From Spirochaetaceae bacterium (GTDB lineage: Bacteria > Spirochaetota > Spirochaetia > DSM-27196 > PWMO01): a stretch of DNA of 57,165 bases. Both the position numbers and the translations under genes were made by a program. Shown here piece by piece: positions 26,788-34,636 of this stretch (its first letter is position 1; each line of letters begins with the position of its first letter). Below the pieces are notes generated by a model, which searched no databases, was not told the DNA's origin, and was given only the letters and a program-made list of their open reading frames with translations. The stretch spans positions 1-57,165 of the forward strand of contig REDM01000211.1 in assembly GCA_007693485.1 (NCBI GenBank). Reading direction: 5' to 3'.

Positions 26788-27423
26788 CTACCCCTCGCCA
26801 GGCGCTTCCCCTGAGTTGTGCTCTCCTGTCATGGGAACGAATCGGACCGACAGCAGTCGCTCGGTGGTGACGTCCCCCTCCCCAGTTCTCTCGGCCAGCA
26901 TAAGCGATTGCACCGCTTCGGGCAAGCCCACCGGAATCACCATGCGGCCGCCGGGCGCGAGCTGATCGAGCAACGACTGCGGAATCGAGGGAGCCGCGGC
27001 GGTTACGATGATGCGGTCAAAGGGCGCCTCTTCGGGCCATCCCGCCCATCCGTTGCCCTGCCGCACGCGCACCTTCGTGTACCCCAGTTCCGCAAGAAGG
27101 GCACGGGCTGCTTCGGCCAGCTGAGGGATGATCTCAACGCTGTATACCGCATGAACCAGTTTGGCGAGGATCGCGGCCTGATAGCCGCTGCCCGTCCCAA
27201 TCTCGAGCACCCGGTGGTGGGGCTGCAGCTGGAGGATCTGGCTCATGTAGGCCACGATGTAGGGCTGGGAGATGGTCTGCCCGCAGCCGATCGGCAGGGG
27301 CCGGTTTTCGCCCGCACGGTTCTTCATACGGGTCGGTATGAAGCGGTCCCGAGGTACCGCATCGAGTGCAGCACAGACCGCAGGGTCGTTGATGTCGTCA
27401 AACACGAAGCGCACGTTTTTCAC
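26788..27423 (-). CDS. pcm: Protein-L-isoaspartate O-methyltransferase
   Basis: A 211-residue SAM-dependent repair enzyme that methylates isoaspartyl residues in damaged proteins. Motif I is VLEIGTGSGYQAA, and the family's PLPIGCGQTISQPYIVAYM block precedes it. Later segments match post-I (YSVEIIPQLAEAA) and DRIIVTAAAPSIP. The start is GTG at 27423. It heads a pcm-parE-parC cluster. A -10-like TATAAA on the minus strand (27445-27450) overlaps the -10 box of the divergent lipoprotein gene, so the two promoters may compete for polymerase. Confidence 0.9.
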   Translation of the reverse strand: MKNVRFVFDDINDPAVCAALDAVPRDRFIPTRMKNRAGENRPLPIGCGQTISQPYIVAYMSQILQLQPHHRVLEIGTGSGYQAAILAKLVHAVYSVEIIPQLAEAARALLAELGYTKVRVRQGNGWAGWPEEAPFDRIIVTAAAPSIPQSLLDQLAPGGRMVIPVGLPEAVQSLMLAERTGEGDVTTERLLSVRFVPMTGEHNSGEAPGEG

Positions 27424-27444
27424 TGTTCCAATCCACGCAGTTCC

Positions 27445-27452
27445 TTTATACT
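27445..27452. promoter_or_regulatory. Overlapping divergent -10 boxes (pcm / lipoprotein)
   Basis: On the plus strand TATACT (27447-27452) lies 6 nt before the ATG at 27459, with CTGTTC (27423-27428) as a weak -35. On the minus strand TATAAA (27445-27450) could serve pcm. The two boxes share four bases, so both cannot be melted at once. Confidence 0.45.
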
Positions 27453-27458
27453 ACCGCA

Positions 27459-28397
27459 ATGATGCAGCGCGTGAAAACGGGAATCATTGTTCTGGCAGTG
27501 ATCGGCCTGCTGGCCGGGTGTGCCGGGCGTCAGGTTCGCGAACTGCGCGAACAGAACCAGCAACTCGCCGTGGAAAACGCCGCCCTCGCCGAACGGCTCG
27601 AGGCGGTCACGGGCGAGTCAATCCGCCTCTCGGCGGCGATCGACTCGGTACTCCGCGCCACCGGAGACTCCGTCAACCTGCAGGAACTCGAGCGCGAACA
27701 CCTCAGTCTGGTGGAAGAAAACCGAGCGCTGCGGGATCTGCTGGAGGAGGCGGTTGCCTCAGCGCAGGCCGAGCAGCGGGAGCTTCCCGAACCGGTAGCT
27801 CAGGCGGCCGCGGAGCTCGGGCTGTTTCGCGCCGAAGTCAGCCGGCAGCCGCTTCCCCGGGATACCGGCGGCGCCTTCGTTGCGGTGCCCGGCGTGGACG
27901 CTGCCGCCCTCACACCCCCGGATCGCAGATCTCCCCTGGCCAACAGCGGTATCGTCATGGAAGAGGTCAACGGCGTGCGCCGCTACTACGACGCCGTGGT
28001 GAACCGAACCACCCCGCAGGCGCTCTTTCTCGTAGCCGAGCTCACGAGAACCGGAACTCCCCGCCTCTTTCTGGTTGTGAATGAGCGCTACTCGCGCTCC
28101 GAGCCGCCGCTGGCGTTCCGCCGGGTAATTGTTGGCGGCGAAGCCGGTCTGGTTGCACTTCCGGTATCGGCCGGGTCCGTCACGCGCAGACAGGATGATC
28201 GGTACCGCTTTGAACGGGTGGAGTTTCCCTATGGTTCGGCGGTGGAGGCGGCAGTCCGCCTTGCGATCGAGTCAGAGTTTGCGGAAATCGAATTGGGTGG
28301 AATTGGCTCGGTATCGAGGCGACCTATCAGCGATTCAGAGCGAACCGCACTGACCAACGTACTGTACGCGTTTGAGACACTGGCAACTACCCGATAG
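27459..28397 (+). CDS. Lipoprotein with N-terminal coiled coil
   Basis: A 312-residue predicted lipoprotein. The signal sequence ends in a lipobox LLAGC with Cys21. Residues about 24-115 are a Leu/Glu/Gln-rich heptad region (LREQNQQLAVENAALAERLE) that should form a coiled coil. The C-terminal half (about 150-305) is a beta-rich domain with no family I recognise. It is divergent from pcm, with an intergenic gap of only 35 bp, and probably has a leaderless mRNA. A structural role at the envelope is plausible but unproven. Confidence 0.75.
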   Translation: MMQRVKTGIIVLAVIGLLAGCAGRQVRELREQNQQLAVENAALAERLEAVTGESIRLSAAIDSVLRATGDSVNLQELEREHLSLVEENRALRDLLEEAVASAQAEQRELPEPVAQAAAELGLFRAEVSRQPLPRDTGGAFVAVPGVDAAALTPPDRRSPLANSGIVMEEVNGVRRYYDAVVNRTTPQALFLVAELTRTGTPRLFLVVNERYSRSEPPLAFRRVIVGGEAGLVALPVSAGSVTRRQDDRYRFERVEFPYGSAVEAAVRLAIESEFAEIELGGIGSVSRRPISDSERTALTNVLYAFETLATTR

Positions 28398-28444
28398 GCG
28401 GTGACCACCCGATACACGGAAACCCGGTCCGCGAAGGGCGCGTA

Positions 28445-28466
28445 CCGGCCGGCCTGAACCGGCCGG
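28445..28466. terminator. GC-rich hairpin between convergent genes
   Basis: CCGGCCGG, a 6-nt loop and CCGGCCGG form an 8-bp stem between the end of the lipoprotein gene and the end of clpC. It could act on both transcripts. No U-tract follows on either strand. Confidence 0.45.
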
Positions 28467-28471
28467 CCGCA

Positions 28472-30979
28472 CTATGACGTCGCGACGGGTACTTCCGCCT
28501 TGGGCCGTGCCACTTTCGCGCGGAAACTGATCTTCCCAGCCTTTACGCTGACCACCACGTGGCTTCCCTCGGTGAATCGCCCACGCAGAATCTCCATCGA
28601 AAGGGGATCCTCGAGTTCTTTCTGGATGATCCGCCGCATCGGACGGGCTCCAAACTTCACGTCGTAGCCGTTATCAATCAGGAACTGTTTGGCGGTCTTC
28701 TTGATCTCCAGGACAATCTCTTTCTCTGCAAGTCGGGTCTGTACGTCGGCGAGCATGATCTCCAGGATCCGGCCAACGTGTTCGCGGCTCAGGCTGTGGA
28801 AGACGACGATCTCATCGACGCGATTCAGGAACTCCGGTCGGAAGAGGCGCTTGAGCTCGTTCATGGCGGACGCCTTGATCTCCCGGTGCTCGAGCAGCCC
28901 CTCGGTGGTCTGGAACCCCACCATGGAGTCGCGCGAAATCTCGCGGGCGCCGGCGTTGGAGGTCATGATCATGACGCAGTTGCGGAACGAGACGGTGTGG
29001 CCCAGGTTATCCTGCAGCTGCCCCTCTTCCAGGACCTGGAGCAGGATGTTGAAAACGTCAGGGTGTGCCTTTTCGATCTCGTCGAGGAGTACCACGCTGT
29101 ACGGCTTACGGCGGATCTTTTCGGTCAGCAGTCCACCCTCGTCGTAGCCCACGTAACCCGGAGGCGCTCCGACCAGACGCGACACGTTGTGCTTCTCCAT
29201 GAAGTCGGACATGTCGATGCGCACCAGGGCGTCCGGCGATCCAAAGAGAAACTCCGCGAGGCACTTGGCGACGTGGGTCTTCCCGACGCCGGTTGGACCG
29301 AGAAAAATGAAGGAACCCATCGGGCGGTCCGGGGCACTCAGACCCGTGCGGGATCGACGGATACTCGACGAGATGGCGGAGATCGCTTCGGCCTGGCCGA
29401 TGACCCGCTTCTGAAGATCAACTTCGATGTGGAGCAGCTTCTCCATCTCACTCTGCGCGATCCGGGCGAGGGGAATCCCGGTGACCGATGCGAGCACGTA
29501 CTGGATGTCGTCGGAATCAACCACGTTCTGCTCGGTCTTGAGCGTCACCTTCCACTCGTTTTTCAGATCCTCTACGCGGTTCTTGAGTTCGCGAACCTGA
29601 TCCCGTACCGCGGCCGCCCGCTCGTAGTTCTGCGAGTTGACCAGGGCAAGCTTCTCGGAGTTGAGCTTCTCGATCTCGCGCTCAAGGTCGGCGAGCTCGG
29701 TGGGACGCACGCTGTTGTGGATCCGCTTGCGTGACCCTGCCTCGTCGATGAGGTCGATCGCCTTGTCCGGCAGAAAGCGGTCCTGGATGTAGCGACGCGA
29801 CAGCACCGCTGCGACCTCGATCGCTCCGGGCGTGTACGAGACGTTATGATGGTCTTCGTAGCGCTCCTTGATTCCCTTGAGGATCTCGATGGTTTCTTCC
29901 ACCGAGGGTTCCTCCACAAAAATGGTCTGAAAGCGGCGCTCGAGGGCGGCGTCTTTCTCAATGTATTTCTTGTACTCGTTGAGCGTGGTAGCGCCGATGC
30001 ACTGGATCTCTCCCCGAGAGAGCGCCGGTTTGAGCATGTTGGACGCGTCGATGGCTCCCTCGGCTCCACCGGCCCCGATGATGGTGTGCAGCTCGTCGAT
30101 AAACAGAATGACGTTGCCCGCGTTGATGATCTCTTTCATCACCCGCTTGAGGCGCTCTTCGAACTCGCCGCGGTACTTGGTTCCCGCGATCAGCGAGGCG
30201 AGGTCGAGGGTAAGGACCCGGCGGCCGATCAGCACGTCGGGCGCGGACGCGTCAATAATTCGTTGAGCAAGCCCTTCCACGATGGCAGTCTTGCCGACAC
30301 CGGGCTCGCCGATGAGTACCGGGTTGTTTTTGGTTCGCCGGGCAAGAATCTGAATGACTCGTTCGATTTCGCGGGCGCGGCCCACTACCGGATCGAGTTT
30401 GTCCTCGCGCGCCATCTCGGTGAGATCACGGGAAAACTCGTCCAGCGTCGGGGTGGCTTTCTTCCCTGCCGTCGGCTGCCCCTGCGGTTTTCGCTTCTGC
30501 TGCTGCTGTTGTGGAAGCCGCGGCGCGGTGGGCGACCCTCCCGCACCCGAGAGCTCGGCGATCACGTCACGCATCATTTCGATGGTGATACTGTTGCGGC
30601 CAAGGTACTGTGCGGTCTCTCCGCTGCTCTCCCGCATGCAGGCGAGCAGGAGATGCTCGGTGCCGATGTACTCGTGGCCGAGGTTTCGTGCCTCTTCGGC
30701 CGAATCTTCGAGCACCTTCTTGCCGCGCGGCGAAGGCGGTACGTCGCCGAGAATGAAGCCCCCACGCTTCTTGGGAATCGCTTTCTCGACCTCGATCTGC
30801 ATCTTGGCCGGATCGACCATCACCTTCTCAAGCGCCTTGAACCCCAGGCCGCCGCCCTCTTTGAGCAGCGCGAGCATGATATGCTCGGGCAGAAGCTGGT
30901 CTGAGTGAAACCGCTTTGCTTCATCCTGTGCCAGGATGGTGAGTACCTTTTGAGCGCGCTGTGTGAGCCCCTTGAACAT
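28472..30979 (-). CDS. clpC: Clp protease ATP-binding subunit ClpC
   Basis: An 835-residue AAA+ unfoldase. Domains in order: Clp N-terminal repeats (1-145), a Gln/Lys/Pro-rich linker (155-178), AAA domain 1 with GEPGVGKT (224-231), a UVR/coiled-coil middle segment (about 430-470), and AAA domain 2 with GPTGVGKT (561-568). A VGF tripeptide in SMVGFQ fits the ClpP-docking loop. The single-wing middle segment and UVR motif identify ClpC rather than ClpB or ClpA. The ATG at 30979 follows GGGAGGAAC. It is third in an mcsA-mcsB-clpC operon, the order known from Firmicutes, but no ctsR is present. ClpP is not in the window. Confidence 0.92.
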   Translation of the reverse strand: MFKGLTQRAQKVLTILAQDEAKRFHSDQLLPEHIMLALLKEGGGLGFKALEKVMVDPAKMQIEVEKAIPKKRGGFILGDVPPSPRGKKVLEDSAEEARNLGHEYIGTEHLLLACMRESSGETAQYLGRNSITIEMMRDVIAELSGAGGSPTAPRLPQQQQQKRKPQGQPTAGKKATPTLDEFSRDLTEMAREDKLDPVVGRAREIERVIQILARRTKNNPVLIGEPGVGKTAIVEGLAQRIIDASAPDVLIGRRVLTLDLASLIAGTKYRGEFEERLKRVMKEIINAGNVILFIDELHTIIGAGGAEGAIDASNMLKPALSRGEIQCIGATTLNEYKKYIEKDAALERRFQTIFVEEPSVEETIEILKGIKERYEDHHNVSYTPGAIEVAAVLSRRYIQDRFLPDKAIDLIDEAGSRKRIHNSVRPTELADLEREIEKLNSEKLALVNSQNYERAAAVRDQVRELKNRVEDLKNEWKVTLKTEQNVVDSDDIQYVLASVTGIPLARIAQSEMEKLLHIEVDLQKRVIGQAEAISAISSSIRRSRTGLSAPDRPMGSFIFLGPTGVGKTHVAKCLAEFLFGSPDALVRIDMSDFMEKHNVSRLVGAPPGYVGYDEGGLLTEKIRRKPYSVVLLDEIEKAHPDVFNILLQVLEEGQLQDNLGHTVSFRNCVMIMTSNAGAREISRDSMVGFQTTEGLLEHREIKASAMNELKRLFRPEFLNRVDEIVVFHSLSREHVGRILEIMLADVQTRLAEKEIVLEIKKTAKQFLIDNGYDVKFGARPMRRIIQKELEDPLSMEILRGRFTEGSHVVVSVKAGKISFRAKVARPKAEVPVATS

Positions 30980-30993
30980 TGTTCCTCCCTGAA

Positions 30994-32022
30994 TCAGCCG
31001 CGTGCGGCCAGACAACGGCGCAACAGATGCGCCCGACAATCGTCCTCGTTGTCCTCCGGTCTGTCACCGCTCTGCATCAGATGCGACTTTTGACTCAAAA
31101 ACAGCAACGACGTCACTTCTTCCATTCCAATCTCATCGGTCAGACCGAGGGCAATCCCGAGCCGAACCCACGACAGCAGCTGCATCGCATCGTCGGCCCG
31201 AATGGCCGCGGCATTTCTCAGCAGCGCAAGCGCCCGTTCTACCGATTCCCGGGTCTCATCCCGGCGCTCGTTGAGGAGCAACTCGCGCGACTCTCGCTCA
31301 TAATGTACTAAACGACTGACGCTATTTGCAAGTTCATCGAGAATCTTCGTCTCATTCCACCCCGGATGGGTGCCGGATTCAAGCAAATAGACATTTCCCA
31401 GCGAGTGAGCGCCCGAAGAGCGAAACGCCTTGATCGCAATTCCCGGCTCCAGCGCGCCGCTCACCGCCTCGTGAGCCTGAGGAGAATCCATCAGGGCCGG
31501 GAGATGCACGAGCGCTGAGGCGCGGATTGCCGCTCCCGATGCGTTTGGGTCAGGGCCCATGTACCCCCAGTGGAGGGAAACAGCAAAGGGAAGCTCGGTG
31601 TCAACGATATCCGCAATGGTGCGCGCGTCGGAGAGCGCATCCGCCCAGGCGCATCCGCTTCGTGAGGCGGACACCCGGACGTGGTCATCGTCAAACAGCG
31701 TCACCGTCACACCCTGATCGGCGCGCACAAACACGTCACCAGCATGCTGAGGCGGTACGTCCACCAGCCGCCGTTCGCGCAGCAACAGAGCGGTCTGGTC
31801 GAGTGGGTCGGAAAAGGCGCCAAACTCCTCATCGCGCCCGTCCAGGACCGTTCGCACCGCTTCGGAGATCTCTGTTCGTGCCTCAGCCGACAATAGCGGG
31901 AGAAACGGATAGCCCGCCACGTTTCGTCCCAGGCGAACGTGGGTCGAAAGCACGACGTCCCCTTCGGGACCGGCGGCGAAAAACCAACCGCGATCGAGAT
32001 CAAGCCTGTGCGCGATTACCAC
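30994..32022 (-). CDS. McsB-like phosphagen-kinase homologue, probably inactive
   Basis: About 342 residues, close to Bacillus McsB (363) and in its syntenic place. Recognisable blocks are VVLSTHVRLGRN, DDDHVRVS, RASALVHLPAL, SLGNVYLLES and SWVRLGIALG. Compared with remembered B. subtilis McsB, key residues differ: SSRIR becomes STHVR, NEEDH becomes FDDDH, the SCPTN cysteine is Gly (MGPDPN), the GEGSE glutamate loop becomes SSGAHS, and the C-terminal RDxxRA phosphoarginine site reads DDCRA. Arginine kinase activity is therefore doubtful; an adaptor role for ClpC is possible. The start is GTG at 32022, after AGGGAGAG and 1 nt past the mcsA stop codon. Confidence 0.78.
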   Translation of the reverse strand: MVIAHRLDLDRGWFFAAGPEGDVVLSTHVRLGRNVAGYPFLPLLSAEARTEISEAVRTVLDGRDEEFGAFSDPLDQTALLLRERRLVDVPPQHAGDVFVRADQGVTVTLFDDDHVRVSASRSGCAWADALSDARTIADIVDTELPFAVSLHWGYMGPDPNASGAAIRASALVHLPALMDSPQAHEAVSGALEPGIAIKAFRSSGAHSLGNVYLLESGTHPGWNETKILDELANSVSRLVHYERESRELLLNERRDETRESVERALALLRNAAAIRADDAMQLLSWVRLGIALGLTDEIGMEEVTSLLFLSQKSHLMQSGDRPEDNEDDCRAHLLRRCLAARG

Positions 32023-32023
32023 C

Positions 32024-32512
32024 TCATCGCTCTCCCTGCGAATCGATGATGTGAATGGCGTCGCGGAGGTGCGCGGCTTCCTCGTAGCGCTCGTGGTCCA
32101 GCGCGGAGCGCAGCTGTTCGCGCAGCGCTTCGCGATCGACATAGAAGGTCTTGAGCGATTCCAGTCGGGCTGGGAGTGAACCGGAGTAGGCGCTGCCGGC
32201 GGTACCAATCAGGGCATCGATTTCCTGGTGAAAGTGGGTGTAACAATCGGGACAGCCGAGGCGCCCCTGATCCCGCAGGTCACGGTAGGTTGTCCCGCAC
32301 TGTGGGCACACCTTCTCTTCTACCCCGTCTTCACCGCCAATCAGCAGCTCTTCGAAGAGCTCGGCCGGCCGCGGCATCCGCGGAGGCAGCTCGGTGAGAA
32401 GGCCCGCCATCTCGGCGCAGTCGACACAGACCCAGTGCACGGTCTGCTCCTCACCAAAGGTTTGCTCAACCCGAAACGTAGCTTCCTGTTTTCCGCAAAA
32501 ACTGCACCGCAC
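32024..32512 (-). CDS. mcsA: McsA-like zinc-binding UVR-domain protein
   Basis: A 162-residue protein with two paired CxxC zinc sites, CSFCGK plus CVDCAE and CPQCGTTY plus CPDCYTHF, followed by a C-terminal UVR motif (LREQLRSALDHERYEEAAHLRD). This is the architecture of McsA, the activator and partner of McsB and an adaptor for ClpC. The start is GTG at 32512, preceded by GAGGTG. It heads the mcsA-mcsB-clpC operon, behind a good sigma-70-type promoter. Since its kinase partner appears degenerate, McsA may work mainly by binding ClpC here. Confidence 0.85.
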   Translation of the reverse strand: MRCSFCGKQEATFRVEQTFGEEQTVHWVCVDCAEMAGLLTELPPRMPRPAELFEELLIGGEDGVEEKVCPQCGTTYRDLRDQGRLGCPDCYTHFHQEIDALIGTAGSAYSGSLPARLESLKTFYVDREALREQLRSALDHERYEEAAHLRDAIHIIDSQGER

Positions 32513-32531
32513 GCAACTGCACCTCGCTGTG

Positions 32532-32560
32532 AATATACCACCCTTTCGGTCCGCTCACAA
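32532..32560 (-). promoter_or_regulatory. mcsA-mcsB-clpC promoter
   Basis: TTGTGA (32555-32560), a 17-bp spacer and TATATT (32532-32537) on the minus strand. Transcription would start near 32525, leaving about 13 nt before the GTG start. I see no CIRCE or CtsR heptad repeat, so the usual heat-shock repressor sites are missing. Confidence 0.6.
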
Positions 32561-32621
32561 CACGAGACGGCCCCTTCGGCAATCGGCGTCGATACGCAGA
32601 CGTGAAAATCAGCGGTGAAAA

Positions 32622-33962
32622 TCAGTGGCGCCGCATCACGTCGATGGGGCGGATACCCGCAGCACGGCGGGCGGGAATCCACGCGGCCACGGTGGACAGC
32701 CCAATCGAGAGCGCTGCGGCGGCGGCAAGCTCGGGAAAGGAGAGCACAACCGGCAGGCGCTCGAGGTAGAACTCAGAGTGAAAGAGGCTGACTTCGGTGG
32801 GCGCGCGAACCCCAAAGGGCGCGGCAAGCAACCCTCCGATGCCCGCCGCGAGGTTGATGATGGCTTCGATGCCGGCCAGAATCTCGTTGACCGTGATGGA
32901 GGCGAGCAGTCCAACCGCAACCCCGATCGCTGCTCCCACAATTCCGGCAAAAAACCCGCACAGCACGAACACGGCGGCCATCGCCCCCGGCTGCGCCCCG
33001 ACGCTCTTGAGAATGGCGATCTCGGGCTGCTTCTCGATGATCAGCATCACCATGGCCGATGAAATGTTGACCGATGCGACGCAGACGATCAGCACCATAA
33101 TGAAGAGCAGAAGATTGCGGGTTGTGACGAAGGAAAGATAGCGCGAACGCTCCAGATCGTACCACGAGAAGAGCCGCCACCGGTCGTCAAGCTCGTTGCG
33201 TATGCCGCGAACCATCGCAGCGGTCACGGCGTCCGGCCGGGGCGAAAAAATGGGATTCGCGATACGGTAGGGGTACTCCACCTTGATCCCGATGATCTGC
33301 CGCGCGGTGCCCGGCGCCAGAATCTGCATACCCCGCTCCAGGGGCACGTAGACCCAGAGTCGATCCAGGTCCTGATACCCGGTCGATACCACCCCGCTGA
33401 CCACAAAACTGCTGATCCGCGGCAGGAAAGCGCCACCGGGTCCCGGCCTCACGGTCAGCAGGCGCACGGCGTCCCCCGGCCCAACCGCCAGCTGCCGCGC
33501 GAGCTGGACGCCGAGCACCACCGACTGTTCCGTGCTCAGGTCGAAGACACCACCCTCAAGCTCCACGTAGGCGCGAAAGCCCGCGTCCCGCTCCCAGATG
33601 TCGGGAGAAACGGCGCGGACCGTTGCCCCGGCGCGCCCCGCATCGGAATAGAGCAGGCCGATGCCCTGCCGCTCCGGGATCACCACCTGCACACCCGGTA
33701 CGGCCGCAATTCGGTCGGCGGTCGCGGTGATCTCCTGGAGGGTGAAATCATCGCGGCCAATCGCCTGCAGATGGTAGGTTCCTGCCTCGATGAAGCGCGA
33801 GGTGATGCCTTGAATCATGCCGTCGGATACCTGCAGGACCAGCACCAGAGGGACCAGGCTCAGTCCTACCGCAACCACGGCAGAACGAATCCGGCCCGGC
33901 CGACCGTCGCGACGGCCGAAGAGAAACCGCGCGGCAAGATAGAACACGGCGCGCACGTTCAT
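32622..33962 (-). CDS. lolC: Lipoprotein-releasing ABC permease (LolC/LolE-type), second copy
   Basis: A 446-residue FtsX-fold permease: one N-terminal helix (about 26-48), a large periplasmic domain and three C-terminal helices. The segment IIEKQPEIAILKSVGAQPGAM is the conserved cytoplasmic coupling region of LolC/LolE/MacB permeases, and the C-terminal IPARRAAGIRPIDVMRRH is typical. It overlaps lolD by 4 bp. With LolD and the other permease it should extract lipoproteins from the inner membrane for transport to the outer membrane. Which of the two permeases is LolC and which LolE is a guess. Confidence 0.85.
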   Translation of the reverse strand: MNVRAVFYLAARFLFGRRDGRPGRIRSAVVAVGLSLVPLVLVLQVSDGMIQGITSRFIEAGTYHLQAIGRDDFTLQEITATADRIAAVPGVQVVIPERQGIGLLYSDAGRAGATVRAVSPDIWERDAGFRAYVELEGGVFDLSTEQSVVLGVQLARQLAVGPGDAVRLLTVRPGPGGAFLPRISSFVVSGVVSTGYQDLDRLWVYVPLERGMQILAPGTARQIIGIKVEYPYRIANPIFSPRPDAVTAAMVRGIRNELDDRWRLFSWYDLERSRYLSFVTTRNLLLFIMVLIVCVASVNISSAMVMLIIEKQPEIAILKSVGAQPGAMAAVFVLCGFFAGIVGAAIGVAVGLLASITVNEILAGIEAIINLAAGIGGLLAAPFGVRAPTEVSLFHSEFYLERLPVVLSFPELAAAAALSIGLSTVAAWIPARRAAGIRPIDVMRRH

Positions 33963-34636
33963 GCCGGTCGTAATACTCCGTGTTCCAATACCAGCTGTCG
34001 GTCCGCGCGGGCGCCCAATGCGCTGTCGTGCGTGACCAGCAGCAGGGTTTTTCCGCGGGTTCTCACCAGGTCAAAGAGAATCTCCTCTACGATGGCCGAG
34101 TTGCGCTCATCTAAGTTTCCGGTGGGTTCGTCGGCCAGTACGACCTCGGGGTCGTTTACCAGGGCACGGGCGAGTGCCACCCGCTGACGCTCCCCGCCGG
34201 AGAGGCGGCTGGGATAGTGCTCGACTCGCTGCGCGAGCCCCACCGCGTCCAGCAGCTCCCGCGCCCGCTCCATCGCCTCACCGCGAGCCCTCCCAGCCAT
34301 GAAGGCGGGCAGCATCACGTTTTCCAGCGCGGTGAAGTCCTTCAGCAGATAGTGAAACTGGAACACCAACCCGATCGAGTTTGCCCGGTAGGTCGAGAGC
34401 TCGGTCTCATCGAGGCTGTGCACGCGATAGCCGGCCACGAGCACAGTGCCCCCGGTGGCTGCCTCCAGACCGCCGACGATGTTGAGCAGGGTGCTCTTGC
34501 CGGAACCACTCTCGCCGGTGATCACCACCACAGTACCGGAGGATACCGACAGCTGCACATCGGCGAGAATGCGCAACTGCTCGCTGCCGGTGAGAAATAC
34601 CTTGGACACGTGGTCCACCCGAATGATCTCGTTCAT
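33959..34636 (-). CDS. lolD: Lipoprotein-releasing ABC ATPase LolD
   Basis: A 225-residue ATPase. Walker A is GESGSGKS (41-48), the signature is LSGGERQ (145-151), Walker B is VVLADEPTGNLD and the switch histidine is in LLVTHDSALG. ADEPTGNLD is the hallmark of the LolD/FtsE/MacB subgroup. The ATG at 34636 shares one base with the stop codon of the upstream permease; a longer reading frame upstream lies inside that gene. It is flanked by the two permease genes in one operon, so it probably serves a LolCDE complex. Confidence 0.9.
   Translation of the reverse strand: MNEIIRVDHVSKVFLTGSEQLRILADVQLSVSSGTVVVITGESGSGKSTLLNIVGGLEAATGGTVLVAGYRVHSLDETELSTYRANSIGLVFQFHYLLKDFTALENVMLPAFMAGRARGEAMERARELLDAVGLAQRVEHYPSRLSGGERQRVALARALVNDPEVVLADEPTGNLDERNSAIVEEILFDLVRTRGKTLLLVTHDSALGARADRQLVLEHGVLRPA

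Noticed and set aside
32022-32208. An McsB start at the ATG at 32208
   Set aside because: The extension is antisense-like and overlaps mcsA in another frame; GTG 32022 has a good ribosome-binding site and fits the McsB length.
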